Shown: positions 39,262 to 50,015, counted from the first letter of the stretch. The stretch: DNA of 50,015 nt from Ophiocordyceps camponoti-saundersi (nom. inval.) (GCA_003339415.1 PDHQ01000086.1:1-50015); one strand, 5' to 3'. The notes: generated by a model from the letters alone, not told the origin. Numbers and translations: made by a program.

Positions 39262-39733
39262 ATGGCCTTGCCTTCATCAGACTCGGCGCCAGAGACGCAA
39301 GATAAAGACGCAAAGGAGAAGGACAAGAGCCGACCGAAACCCTGGACCGAAGATACCAAGGAAAAGTTCAGAAGGCAAGTCGACCTGATCCTATCCGCGA
39401 TTTGCGCCGCGCTGACGAGTGGGACCAACGACAGCAAGCCCAAGAGCGAGTTCCTCGATCCGTGCCAGGAAGCGGCTCAGCGAAGCTACAAATGTCTATA
39501 TCGAAACGGGGGGGATAGGACCATGTGCGGCCAATACTTCAAGTAAGACAATGAGATGGAGCGGAGGAAGAGGCCAAGCTCGAGCCGCTGCTGACTGAGC
39601 GGGGCTTCCAGGGCGTATCGAGACTGTAAAGAAGCTTGGGTATGTGTTTTGATAGGTTAATCTTGGGGTCGATTTCACTGATGATTTCTAGACAAAGCGG
39701 TGGAGGGAGGAGAGAGATGTGAAGATGTGGTGA
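39262..39733 (+). CDS. COX23: Twin CX9C protein Cox23
   Basis: Four exons, 39262-39374, 39435-39542, 39612-39639 and 39692-39733, give 96 residues, close to the family size. The CHCH domain has Cys48-x9-Cys58 and Cys69-x9-Cys79 (DPCQEAAQRSYKCLYRNGGDRTMCGQYFK, then RDC), the hallmark of Mia40 substrates. Cox23 acts in the mitochondrial intermembrane space in copper delivery and cytochrome c oxidase assembly. I chose ATG 39262 (context GGCCATGG) because the following PWTEDTKEKF is the family's usual N-terminal end; the frame also has an ATG at 39190. The first intron is GC-AG and 60 nt, so skipping its removal leaves an open frame. It is followed in tandem by NAA25. Confidence 0.87.
39375..39434 (+). 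other. GC-AG intron of COX23, frame-neutral
   Basis: The donor is GCAAGT after AG, with a CTGAC branch point near 39413 and the acceptor ACAG. Its length of 60 nt is a multiple of three and it contains no stop. Removing it joins KEKFR to SKPKSEFLDPC, which matches Cox23 proteins; keeping it would insert 20 hydrophobic residues. Confidence 0.7.
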
Positions 39734-40040
39734 GAGTCGATGGAGGTGTTATGCTTGGCTCAGGATGAAGTTGCGACTGGCTTGGAGATCCTGTAAAAGA
39801 AACGTGGACGGGTGATATGACTAACAGGGGTTTACCAAGACTTGTCGATGAACATTGATGAACCACGAAAGATTCGAGTTCAAGGTCTTTAACATTACCT
39901 GGCTATAATGATGATAGTGTAGAGAGCACAGTGCAGCGCATTCATAGATGCACTGTACCTCCGCTTACCTAGCAATTCTCCTCCTCCAACCCACCTTGAG
40001 ATCGGGCTGTATAAAAGTCGTCTTAGGCGCCTGCATCGCC
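39734..40040. other. Intergenic, NAA25 promoter
   Basis: A 307-bp gap between COX23 and NAA25 on the same strand. No gene or certain element is seen. Confidence 0.5.
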
Positions 40041-41947
40041 ATGGTCTTGAATCGCCCGTGCCCCCGGCTGCGCAATGGGGTCGATCTGCAGCTGCAGAAC
40101 GCCTTTCAGGATGGCAACTGGCCGGTTGCCATGCGTCTGGCCGAGAAGCGGGCGCGGACTTCTCAAGACGGGTATTTCGAGGTTTGTGTTCACTTCTCGG
40201 CCGGGATAGAGGCATAAAGTCTCTGCTGACCTCTTCTTTCTCTTCACTGCAGATCGTGAGAGTATGTGCCGAGAGCCAGCTGCCGGATCCCGGCGCCAAA
40301 TTCGCGGCAGTCGCGGCCGTGGACCAATTGGTCAGAGATGAAACTGTCGTCAGAGACGTCGACGCTCTCGACTTGCTAGAGTGGGCGGCGCTGGACCTGA
40401 TGGAAGAGGACGATTACGTCGAGACTCTGGGGCCCTTGCGTGTCCGGGCTGTTAAGGCCTCGCCCAAAGACCGGAACGCGGCCACACGATGCCTCGAGTC
40501 CTGCCTGTTGCACTGGGACTTGGTTAGCGCTCAACAGGTGATTGTCCCGTCCGTTGGCCAAGTTTTATCCATTTGGGATGAAGAGACTGACGGGCTGGAT
40601 GCAGATTGCTGCCATCCTTGATCGATCTTTCCCGGCCGATAGAGCCTTTCTGTTTTGGAACGTGGCCATCACTCACATGCTCTCGGTACGCCTGGATCCT
40701 GTTACGCGTGAGTTTCTGCTGACGGTCTAGCAAGACGAGCAACCAGTGTCCGCCGGAGAAGCAGAAGCTGTACGGTATGCTGGCGCTCAAGCAGATGGAG
40801 CGTGCTGCTCAGCTCACCGAACAGGTGTGTGCGATATTTGCTCGGCCATCAAACCGGACCTCCCGCCTGACAAAAAAGCTAGGCCAGTACCGCTTCTGCC
40901 ATTGATCAGCCGCCGTCGCGGGGCGTTCAGACCGAGCAAGAGATATTTCTACTTTACGAAATCGTCGAGACGCACGGCGCCGCCGCCGACCTAGATAAGC
41001 TGCTGTCCAGCCCCGTCTTCGGACCGGTCTCGCAGTTTCGCCTCGGCCGCAAGGAACCGTTTTTCAGAGCCGTGGCGGCATATCGACGGCGCGCCGATTG
41101 GGCAGCCGTCTTCGACCTTTGCCGCGATTGTCTCTCGGACGCAGACGAGAATGGTCAGCCCACGCTTCTTGCTTGCGACTGGCGGGTGTGGCGCCATGTG
41201 ATTGAGGCGGTTGCTCACCTCAAGAGCGTCAGACACGAGTTACGTTGAGCCCTGCGGCCGGCCGCGATGATGTTACGCTCGTCACTAACCTTGTACGTGT
41301 CCGTGCAGCGCTCCCGAGGCCGTTCAGCGTCTGCTGCTTGCACTGGTCAAGTCGGAAAACATGCGGCCCATGTACAGGAGAAACCTTCTTCTGGCCCGCG
41401 TCTCGGTCGCTTTTCACCTCGTTTCCGGAGACGAGGAGGACCTGCAAGGCGATCAGCCGTCGTCTCTACGGTTGCGAGAACTGATTCGCTACGTATACGA
41501 CCAGAGAGCCAGCTCGGCCTGCTTCGACGACATCAAGGATATGATGGAAAAGTTGACCGGGCCGGCTGCCCGATTCATCGCCTGCCGTCATGTGCCACAG
41601 TTGGCCGACGTGGAGACGAACGAGACGACGGCTGCTCGGCTTCGACTGTTGTCGCTCAAGCTACGTTATTTCGTTTCTACCTGTCCCCTTAGTGTTACCA
41701 AAATGCCGGAACGGCGGCCAACGTTGGCCTGTGCCGTCTGTGGCACCGCCTTCGACGGCGCAGTGTGCCCTTGTTGCCTTGCGAGCATCGGTCGAGATGC
41801 GCTCGGCCTTCACTCAGCGCTGGCTAGGAGCATGGCGGGCAATCCCGCGGCTGACAACGAGATATTGCCCGAGCTCGCCTTGGTTGTGGCGTTTTGCAAC
41901 CTCAGGCTTGCGTTTAACAAGGATCGACCAGGATATACACCGGCAGT

Positions 41948-41984
<37 letters not shown>

Positions 41985-43500
41985 TCGTCTGCTAAGCACA
42001 TACTCCGCGCTCTCTTTGTCCTGGAGCGCGGACTACGTCGGGCGCCGAGGCATGCCTCCATCTCGCTAGTGCTTGTGCAGTTACACCTGCTGCTGGGTTC
42101 AGCCCACAGAGCGCGCGAGATCTGGGACGGCCTCGCGGTCAAGCGCACAATCGCCGACTCGCTGGCGCCCATCTTCTTGGACCGACTGTCGACGGTCGCT
42201 CCGGCGATGCTCTCTCCGTCGGACAGCGCAGGTCGGTTGCTGGTGGAGATGCTGCATTCACATTACGAAGCTTCTCTCAAGCTGCGAATGCCCAGGCGGC
42301 TCATCGACGCCTTCGAGACCGGTAACTACAACAGTGTGACACAAATCCCGCGATGGATTGAGGGCATCCGCGCAAGCTGTACGCGGGCCATGAGTCTCGT
42401 CGAGGAGTCGAGGACGGAGAGGATGCTCGGGCTGGCGTCCAAGGGGGTACTCGACGATGCTCGTTTCCGTATGTGGTGACCCTTTCATTTTCTTTCTGTT
42501 GTATTATGTGTGACACGCGTGATTGAGGCTGAAACTGACGAGAGGTGAGGCATAGAGACGGTGTCTGACGAGGTATCTCTTCGTTCCTTCATCGACTACG
42601 GTTCGTTCCCCTCGTGGCAGTGCAGCAGCTGTCAACCCCTCTACTGCCTCCTCCGCATCGGTCCTCCGCCGTCGGTATGCGTGCCTCCTTTCTCCGCAAA
42701 GCCTCCAGGACTCACCCCTAACCCAGCATTGACAGAACGAACGGTTACACTTGGCGCTCCTATCGGAAGCCTTCTTCGACGTTCTGGAACACAAGAGCGG
42801 GGGCAAAGGCTCTGCAGCAGCGGGCGGCACGGACCAGATCTTCGTGTCAGAGATGATAGCCCAGCTGGGCCATTCCATGAACAAATTCCTCCGCGGCGGC
42901 CGTGTCGTCGGTTGCACAGCTGCGGAGATGCTGCATTATGAGGCAGTCGATGTGCTTTGCGCGCTACTGTCCCTGTGCACCGCCTCGCCGCGACCAAGTG
43001 GACTGGCGGAAACACTAAGGCCCCTGGTGGAATCGCTGCATATGGTCATTGAGAGCCTCGAGGGCGATCCACAGACGGGCGACGGGCCGGAGGAGACGGT
43101 TTCGAGATTCAAGGCGCTCCACAGGACAGCCCTGCTTCGGGATACGGCTATCGCAGTGAAGCTGGCGTCACGGTGGATTCTAGAGTTTCACGAACGAAGC
43201 GCAAGCAACAACGTTTTAACGAAAGAGGCCGTCTCGCAGGTTAAGGCGTTGGCAACGACTGCGGAAAAGGCTCTCGGGCGCGGTCGGGAGTTGGTGAGGA
43301 ACCTGGGCGGGGACATGACGACGGGGAGGGATGCTGTGGCGCAACTTAGGGGGTGGGTGCTGGAGGCTGAGAGTGAGTACGATGAGTCCTTTGTTGCTTT
43401 GATGAGGAGCGAAGGCGTCATGGAGGACTCTGCTGTTGCGGAGCTGGTTGGGAGTTGGCGGAAGGGCGTTGCGGGTTGGCAACTTGTTCGTTGGGAGTAG
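40041..43500 (+). CDS. NAA25: NatB complex auxiliary subunit (Naa25/Mdm20)
   Basis: Eight exons, 40041-40181, 40253-40537, 40605-40685, 40735-40824, 40883-41238, 41309-42468, 42556-42674 and 42736-43500, give 998 residues. Naa25 is the TPR-rich scaffold that ties the NatB catalytic subunit Naa20 to ribosomes for acetylation of Met-Asp/Glu/Asn/Gln N-termini; in yeast its loss disturbs actin cables and mitochondrial inheritance. Visible landmarks are the N-terminal LQNAFQDGNWPVAMRLAEKRAR, helical repeats (KLYGMLALKQMERAAQL, then QEIFLLYEIVETHG and FRLGRKEPFFRAV), a Cys-rich CAVCGTAFDGAVCPCC segment that may bind metal, and a long helical C-terminus. A run of 14 Ser, encoded by TCG/TCA repeats (41949-41990), is an expansion in a loop. 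Two splice sites are unusual: donor GTTACG at 41239 and acceptor GCAAG ending at 40734. The small introns were fixed by frame closure and by similarity. Confidence 0.87.
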
Positions 43501-43601
43501 AAGGGATCTGGGTGGCATGGCGCAATTGGAGATGAGATCAAGTTAAAGAGCTTCCGTCTTTGATGGTCTTTGATGAGATGTTGGTGAGGAGAGGATATGT
43601 G

Positions 43602-43649
43602 TTTGCTCTTCAGAGACGCGAGATATTTGCTCTTCAGAGACGCGAGATA
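43602..43649. repeat. Perfect 24-bp tandem duplication
   Basis: The unit begins TTTGCTCTTCAGAGACGCG and occurs twice without change, directly downstream of NAA25. Confidence 0.9.
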
Positions 43650-43757
43650 AAGACTTGTGCTTGGTGTCAGTTGCTACGATATGGTAAAGGCGGTCTGATC
43701 TAGGTAGACAAGGGTGAGGTTTATGAGATCAGCCCTATCGAGGTGGCCTGATTTTGT

Positions 43758-43895
43758 CGTCCTTGGCTTCAAACGAGTTGAGATGGGCGCCTAGGACTAG
43801 GACTAGGACTAGGCAATAGGATAGACCGTCCTTGGTTTCAAACGAGTCGAGATGAGCGACTAGGACTAGGACTAGGACTAGGCAATAGGATAGAC
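43758..43895. repeat. 69-bp tandem duplication with nested (CTAGGA)n
   Basis: Two adjacent 69-bp units differ at about four positions, three of them transitions. Each contains three copies of a CTAGGA hexamer and ends in CAATAGGATAGAC. Confidence 0.88.
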
Positions 43896-44750
43896 GAATT
43901 AAACAGGGGGGGAGGGGGGGAAGAGTTTCCAAGGCCGAAGGATGTGTCTGAGCGGGATCCCTACAATCCCTGCCTATCTGATGGCCGGGTCTGGGTGAGG
44001 AAAGTGGCAAAGCTTGACGTCGAAACTGTAGCATCTGTCAGGAAGTGATGATTCTTGTTCATCTATACTGGACTTGGCTCCTCCTCGTCACCGTACGCAT
44101 GGCCGAAGGCCATCTATCTTTCTCAAGGCCGTACTCTCTACCTACCTATCTACCTAGTAGTTATGCCCATGTTGAATGAGTCGACAGCTGTGTATATATA
44201 TAGGTATGTAGTGGCTACAGAGCTGTTGAGAACACTAAGACCGTACAGGTACTGGCAATCCCTCCTCTAGAGCAACCTTAGCATGTCAACTAACTAGCCT
44301 TGCTGAATACGATAGGGCATTAGTCCGATGCTTTGTCGCCAGTCACAAGAAGCAGGCTACTCACAGGCTGGGGACAATATTTCAAACAAGACTCGGCAGT
44401 ATTGAACAATGTAGGCGGCTGCAGGTAGTTGGAACCGGGGAAAATAGCAGAACCAGCCATTATCAGGGGAAACCCTTCGGCAACGGTTGGAATCCAGCTG
44501 TGCAGCGCCATGTTAGGGCAACGCTTCATTACCAGCCTTTGTGGAAGCAGGGCTCTTACAGAATCTTTACCGGCTGCTGTATCTGTGTCGGGCCTGGGAA
44601 GTTGTAGAAGGCGGTTCCTCTATAGCATTCGAGGCCGGCTTCACATCTGAAGTAGCTAGAGGGTTTCTCGAGGCCGCACCGCACCATCTATAGGACATAT
44701 TAGCGCAGTGTTGTAGCAGAAGGGAAGCTTCCTCCTTACATGGACCTTGT

Positions 44751-45502
44751 TCACGCCAAATCGGGAGGGCAAAAGAGTTTGAGCTCCTTATACGGACAGC
44801 AATCGGGGGCATACTCCCAGACAGTCCTTCCGAACCCGTTCCGTTCCTCCGAAAGTCGACGCATCGGTTTCCCTGCCCACTCCTGTCAGTGCCTTTGCTG
44901 GGTGGAAAGCAGGAAAGGAGCTTACGAGAAATTCTCTTCCGGCCGCAGTCGAAGAGTTTCCAGTCTCCGTCTGAGACGTTCAGAGTGCCCATGGCTTTCA
45001 TATCATAGAGAGCAAAAGCGCAACACGAAGGGGACAGCGCGCCGGCACGTCGTCCGTGGCGATATTGTACGCAACCCCATATCCCATGGCCTTCGTCGGT
45101 CTCACCCCATTGCACCTCTGTAAGGTTGGCCTTTTCCTGCTCCGATTCCTGAGCGGAGGCAAAAGGGCTTGGGCATGCTTCGTTAGCAACATACAGCCAG
45201 GGCTCGTGAAGCTTCTCGCATGGCCGAACCGGGTCCTCGATCCGGCCCAGAGTCGTGTCGAGCCAGGCTGAAACGTTATTATACAGAGAGTTCGGAGCTA
45301 ACGAGGGGGAACCTCTTTCTCTCTTCAAGAAGGCGTTGTATCGTATCGTCGGAGTCTTTATGGGCCTCGTCCATTCGAGAAATTGGAAGAGGCACGAACT
45401 GGATAGGGTCCGGGGTCCATCCTCGTCACGGGCTGGTCCTAGGCACAACAGCGTTGATGGATGAATTGACAGGGGTTTGTGAGCGAGTCTGCTGCCATTC
45501 AT
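44751..45502 (-). CDS. Unassigned spliced gene, possibly decayed
   Basis: No recognised family. On the minus strand a frame is open for more than 190 codons (from 45502) to a donor GTAAGC at 44925. A 53-nt intron with a CACTGAC branch point and a GGGCAG acceptor (44873) leads into a 40-codon exon with three cysteines (DCCP and LFCP) ending at 44751. The long part is protein-like, with EPWLYVANEACPSPFASAQ and DGDWKLFDCGRKRIS. A second overlapping frame near 44998-45090 also looks protein-like (GYGVAYNIATDDV), so a further intron or a frameshift may lie between about 45000 and 45130. A 17-bp GT...CAG stretch near 45274-45290 may be a remnant. The start at 45502 is not convincing and no signal peptide is seen there. 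It may be a real lineage-specific gene or a decaying copy. Confidence 0.33.
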
Positions 45503-47959
45503 CAGATGCTATCCCAGCCTGTGGCAGGTGAACTGACAGGGATACGGATATCCGTAGATCTTTACACTCTACCGTCTGATGCTTGAAAATCCTTCAGACG
45601 TCTAAAAAGAGGGCCTCTGATATACATACATATATACGAGCCTCAAGGGTTCCTCCATACCAGGTATTTATGCATCTACATAGTGTATCCAATCATTATC
45701 ACCAATCAAGAAAGAGCATGAAAGTAGCCGACTCATTACTACCTCTGGTCATGCAAACATGCATAACTACTCGTATCCATCTCTCCTCCGTGACTGTATA
45801 TAAGATGGCAGCTTCCACTCAGCACTGCTTTTGCCTACGCGCTGTTACATATGTAGATCGGACTGACGGCTGCCAAGGCTCGTACATACATAGGCTTTGC
45901 AGGGGGGGGGGCGGGAAAAGCAATCCTACTTTGGATTGATTGAACCTTGAGCGTCTCAGCGTAGTGGAGATAGTCAAGGATTCATAACCTAGGATATCAT
46001 CACGGACGCAGCTCTGGCACTCAAACGCGGAGGCACCTTTGGGGAGATGCTCGGGCAAAGGACTCCCTACAACTTACAAGGGGGCTGCCGTGACCACACA
46101 ACACATATCGGTATATACAAACTCGGCACATATGACTACCTAGTAGGTAGTTCATCACAGTCATGATACATCTTGTCAGACAATCCACCTACATATGTAC
46201 CTACAACCTACCTCTTGGCCATGTCGGTACTAGGTAGGCATGTATGTGGGTAGGTATTCAACGTGGTATATCAGCCTGGGAGGGAATACTCTTGCCTTAC
46301 GTCTTTGGACGTTATGATCTTGCTGTCACCTATTTCCAGTCACGAAGCAATTGTAAGAGATGTTGCCTGGCTTACATACATACATCTCACCCCCCTTCTG
46401 CGCCATCTCGGGCAAGCGAATCGTCTGGCCAGCCAACTCCATCAAGTAGCTGGCTGGGGAAAAGATCCAGGGGAAGTCTGAGGATAGTTCTACTGTGCTC
46501 GAGCCCTTTGAAGGCGATGGCACGTCCCACACGATTCGGCCGCTTTCTATTCATTTAATCTGTATGCTTGTAATGTTTATAGACTTGTATGTAAGCGTCG
46601 TGAAACGGAACCAGTTCAACTCTATAAGTTTAGCTTGTACGACTCTCTCTCTTTAGCTCATTGCCCGTGCTTTATACATACATGTCCCCTCTCTCTCTCC
46701 CTTCTCTGTACTTGTGCCGATTCCACCGGTCGTCTCGTCCTTGCTCTCGCCCTGTCCGTTGGTAAGTCCGATGCGACGTCGTTTATGCTAGAGATGGAGG
46801 GGTTCTTGACCTGTTTCAGCCCAGAGTATTCAAGCTGCCATTATGAGACCAAAGCGTATCATCATCTTTACTCTTCTTCCCACCACTGCCTCGTGGTGTT
46901 CGTACGAGTGAGGTTTAGTTAGTTGTTAGTGCCTCTCTCTCAGCGTCCCACTGCAACGTGTTCCAGACGGAATCGAGTTCAATGCGGTCGAGCAAGATGG
47001 GATCGTCGTCAGCCACACCTTCGGATTGTCCATCATCCGGACCAGAAAAAAAAATGGAAAGGAAAAAGAGGTCGATCAGACACGGTTTGCGGCGCGAAGC
47101 CACCTTGTCGGTGTGAAGGCACCCTTGTCCATGAAGGAACCCCTATTCCGATCAAGGAGGAGGAGAGTTGGCTTTTCTGTATCATCGACGAAGAAAAAAA
47201 AAAAGTCCGTCTTTCCGAGAATCGTTTGATTTGAAGAACAAAGAAAAAGCTTGTCGTTGTCGGAGAATAATGCCTTTCAATCCCTGCCTGTCTGTTTGCC
47301 TGTCTATGACACCCAGCTGGCGAGTAGGGGAGAATAGAGAAATAGGGGAGGGGGGAAAGGGTGAAACAAAAACTACCAAGAATCACACCCTACCCTACAA
47401 CACTCACCTCGTCTCTACCACCATCACATCGCACCACGCATTGACGGCATCGAGACGACGGACAAAGGGCGCATCTTAGCCTCGTTGCGGCCTCAAACGT
47501 CGATGATATGCGCATTTCATTTTCTTCGCCCTTTTTTCTTCTCTCCACTTCGTCTGTGTCTTGTCTTGTCTGTCTGATTGCAGTTCCTGCCCACAACTCT
47601 TGCGCAATGGCCTTGTTGTTTCATCGGCCTTGATGCTCGGATCTGGGTTTCTCTCTTTCTCTATTGGAGGGGACTGTCGTCAGGGGTTGGCGAGAGGTGT
47701 TTCGTCATTGAGGTATAAGAAGAGGTTGACTTCCCGGTTCAATTCAAGCTTTCTCTTGGTAAACGACATCGTCTTCTTCCACCTCACTCTCCTTGGCTGG
47801 TTCCTGTTAGTTCCAAGTCTGTGACTTGTTACTCTCTCTACTCTCTCTTTTTCTCTCTCTCGTCTTTATTACCTTTCAACACCGAGTCTCTACACTCGAA
47901 ATCAGAGCTGAGCTCTAACCCAGGAGTTTCCCCCCAAACTCTTTCTCGAACTTATCATA
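45503..47959. other. Gene-poor region before the Lys/Gly-rich gene
   Basis: No reliable gene. TACATA/GTAGGTAGGT repeats are frequent (near 45620, 46190-46260, 46375). A possible donor GTAAGT near 46760 and a CTCTCTCAG acceptor near 46943 border frames of uncertain meaning. From about 47390 the DNA is CT-rich, the probable promoter and leader of the gene at 47960. Confidence 0.45.
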
Positions 47960-48515
47960 ATGAAGTTCTCCGAGATCATCGTCGGCGCCATCTTCGCCAC
48001 TTCTACCGCTCTCGCTTTGACGACGCCTCCCACTCAGCAGGACCTTGTTGCTCGATGTGAGTTCTTTCTACCTTTATGTGTCCCTCGTTTTCACTCCTCT
48101 CTTTCATCTTCTTTCAGCCTACGCTGTTGAACAAATAACTGACAAAAAAAACGCAGCCGTCGGTATTGAAGGCGTTGCTGCTGGCGAGGCGCTCGCAGCA
48201 CGCGATATCAACGCCGAGTCGGACCTGGAGAAGAGGCACGCGGCGAAGAAGAAGAAGAAGGGGATCAAGGCCAAGAATAAGAAGCTTCAGACCAAAAATA
48301 AGAAGAAGAAGAAGAGGACGAAAAGGGCGCGACAGGGCCGGGGCGGAGGCGGAAACGCAGGCGGAGGCGGAGCCGGAAACCCAGCCGGAAACGGAGGCGG
48401 AGGCGGAGGCCGAGGCGGAGGAGGTAACAACAACAATGCGGCCTTGGCTCAGGACAACGTGGGGGCGGCCGCGCAGCTGCAGGCCATTGCCAAGAAGAAA
48501 CAACAGGGCAACTAA
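47960..48515 (+). CDS. Secreted Lys-rich / Gly-rich small protein
   Basis: Two exons, 47960-48056 and 48157-48515, give 151 residues. The 100-nt intron has GTGAGT, an ACTGAC branch point and ACGCAG. Residues 1-20 are a signal peptide ending in ALA. A pro-like segment follows and ends in a Kex2-type dibasic site (LEKRH). The mature part would start with a strongly basic block (runs of Lys mixed with Asn, Gln and Arg), then a Gly/Asn repeat region (GGGGNAGGGGAGN...), then an Ala/Gln-rich C-terminus ending in KKKQQGN. The Gly part is encoded by GGAGGC repeats. No known family. The layout (signal, pro-piece, highly cationic repeat domain) suggests a cell-wall-binding, nucleic-acid-binding or membrane-active secreted protein, but this is inference. 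It has a pyrimidine-rich leader and good start context (CATAATGA). Confidence 0.7.
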
Positions 48516-49874
48516 CAACAGACGCTGTCATATCGGCTTCGGAACGGACTGCTGTCCCGGTCTCCGTCAGCTTCGGGTACATACGCTTTTTTGAGAGGGG
48601 GGGGGCACGTCGATTGGAAATACTGCTGCTTTCTCTCTCTCTTGCGCAAAGTATATACAACAGATACATAGGTAACCAGTTATCCCAGTTTATATGTATG
48701 ATTTCTCACTTGTTTTGCTGCAAACACTCTTGTTTCTCAAGTTTCTCCGTCTGTGAGTGTGTGTGTGAACGAAGAGAATCAAACATCTCCTCGCCTCGAT
48801 GTCTTTTCCATCATAGATCCCAACTTACATGCTACATACATACGAGGAAAAGAGCGTCAAGGGTTGGTATGAAGAATTTTCCGAGGCAGCTGATGCTTCA
48901 GGACGATGGATCGTGCGCGCATGATGTTTTTTTTTTCTGTTCTTCAAGGAAGCTGACGGGCACATTAAGTTGACTTTTTCGGATGCATCACTAGCCGAGT
49001 TTGGGGAGGGGCTGTGGGTTGAGAAGGGGGATGGATGCTTGACTCGTGACGTTGGATCGACGTGGTTTCCGTCCTGCGGGCACTTGAGTTGCTTTCCCGG
49101 CCTGCTAGGCTAGGGTTGTGCATACATAGTAGGTAGTCTAGTCAAGCCGTCGTCGGCTCTTTGTTCCTTTTCCGCTGTGATGATGAGAGATGGATCGACG
49201 GCTAAGTTGTTCTTGGGAAGTCGTGAGCACATCGGATGAGGATTCACCCACTTATAATCATATCAGTCTCCGCGCAGCATCAACAGGGACAAGCACAATC
49301 AAGAAGAGAATTGAGAAACAGAAAGATTCACCAATCATTGCCAGACAGAGAATAGAGTAGAAAAGTAGCCATTTCCTCTCAGTCTTCATTCCCAGCTCCC
49401 AAGCAAGAGATGAATCGATCAACCAGCCGTCGTCAACAACAAACAACAGAAGAGAAAAAAAACGCCAGCACGATTTGCGCCAGGTTTTCCCAATCAATCT
49501 GGACTCGATAAGCGGTTGTTTCGTGAGAGATGGCTACTGACTCACCTCCTTGCCGCGGGAGATAAACATCTGTCAAATAGTGGTAGGTCAAGTCAAGTCA
49601 AGTCCGCGAGCAACTAAAGAGTGCCGGAGGCGATGATCGCGGGAGTTCGAGAGCGAGCGAAGACGGGGGTCCAAAGATGAGACAACCCAGTATGTATGTT
49701 TGCATGTTTCCTTTTTCCTTTCTCATCCTCGCTTCAAGGTAACATACTGTACATACATGCATGACGACAGACTGGAATATCCACATGCACTCCTACCTAC
49801 CGTTACAACCAACTTACATATGTACCACCCATTGCATACTAACTATAAGCTATACCTCCGTCACAAGCTGGAGT
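48516..49874. other. Gene-free stretch near the right end
   Basis: No gene is seen. Downstream of the Lys/Gly-rich gene there are GTGTGT, TACATA and poly-T runs and a sequence of CAAGT repeats near 49588-49602. Confidence 0.45.
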
Positions 49875-49919
<45 letters not shown>

Positions 49920-49921
49920 AC

Positions 49922-49955
<34 letters not shown>

Positions 49956-50015
49956 CCCCCCCCCCCCCCCCCCCCCCCACACCCCCCACCACAAAAAAAA
50001 AAAAAAAACAACAAA
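49875..50015. repeat. Contig-end poly-C / CACCAC / poly-A block
   Basis: Poly-C runs (about 45, 32 and 23 C with single interruptions) are followed by CACCAC and about 17 A. On the minus strand this is poly-T, GTGGTG, poly-G, the same order as at the left end. Confidence 0.85.

Larger units (their letters stand above)
43501..44750. other. Intergenic with tandem repeats
   Basis: No gene. It contains a perfect 24-bp tandem duplication, a 69-bp tandem duplication with nested hexamers, a GGGGGGAGGGGGG run near 43906-43919 and CCTACC/CTATCTACC repeats near 44140-44160. Confidence 0.5.

Noticed and set aside
46635..47232. Possible spliced plus-strand gene (donor near 46760, acceptor near 46943)
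   Set aside because: Both strands are open, no join gives a convincing protein, and the leader part is low-complexity CT repeat.

Overview
The window is nuclear DNA of a filamentous ascomycete, most likely a Sordariomycete of the order Hypocreales. The reasons are short 50-100 bp spliceosomal introns with CTGAC or CTAAC branch points, GC-rich coding DNA with G/C-ending codons, and a set of conserved fungal housekeeping genes. The species cannot be named from sequence alone. It looks like a whole assembly contig or scaffold: both ends run into the same poly-T / GTGGTG / poly-G block in inverted orientation, and there is a 10-N gap at 37066-37075.

Left part (1-13.7 kb) is gene-poor and full of microsatellites. 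It holds an intron-containing tRNA-His, a cysteine-rich orphan gene broken by one in-frame TAG, a small spliced gene for a predicted secreted knottin-like peptide, a GT90 (CAP10-like) glycosyltransferase, a second tiny secreted protein and an SCOC/Slo1-like coiled-coil protein. The middle (13.7-31.2 kb) is dense: TRS130 (TRAPPII), a secreted M20 metallopeptidase, MRI1 (methionine salvage) with a Gcn4/Cpc1 site upstream, a conserved fungal protein of unknown function, NDUFB8 (complex I) and SWR1 (H2A.Z-depositing remodeller). The right-centre (32.5-43.5 kb) has a KIN4-type kinase, ILM1, the GGTase-I beta subunit CDC43, the twin-CX9C protein COX23 and NAA25/MDM20 (NatB auxiliary subunit). From 43.5 kb to the end the DNA is again sparse, with an unassigned spliced gene on the minus strand and a Lys/Gly-rich secreted protein.

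The housekeeping genes do not form one pathway. Themes are trafficking (TRS130, SLO1), mitochondria (NDUFB8, COX23, ILM1), protein modification (CDC43, NAA25, KIN4) and chromatin (SWR1). Gene pairs share promoters (TRS130/M20, NDUFB8/SWR1, ILM1/CDC43) or 3' regions (M20/MRI1, KIN4/ILM1). Exon junctions were found by hand from GT/GC-AG signals, reading-frame closure and similarity to known families; every multi-exon model given closes in frame, but junctions could be off by a base.

No clear new multi-gene system is visible. The observations most worth following are the knottin-like peptide gene, the TAG-interrupted orphan gene, the two other small secreted proteins, the unassigned gene at 44.75-45.5 kb, a frame-neutral GC-AG intron in COX23, and strong signs that the poly-G/poly-C tracts are sequencing or assembly artefacts.
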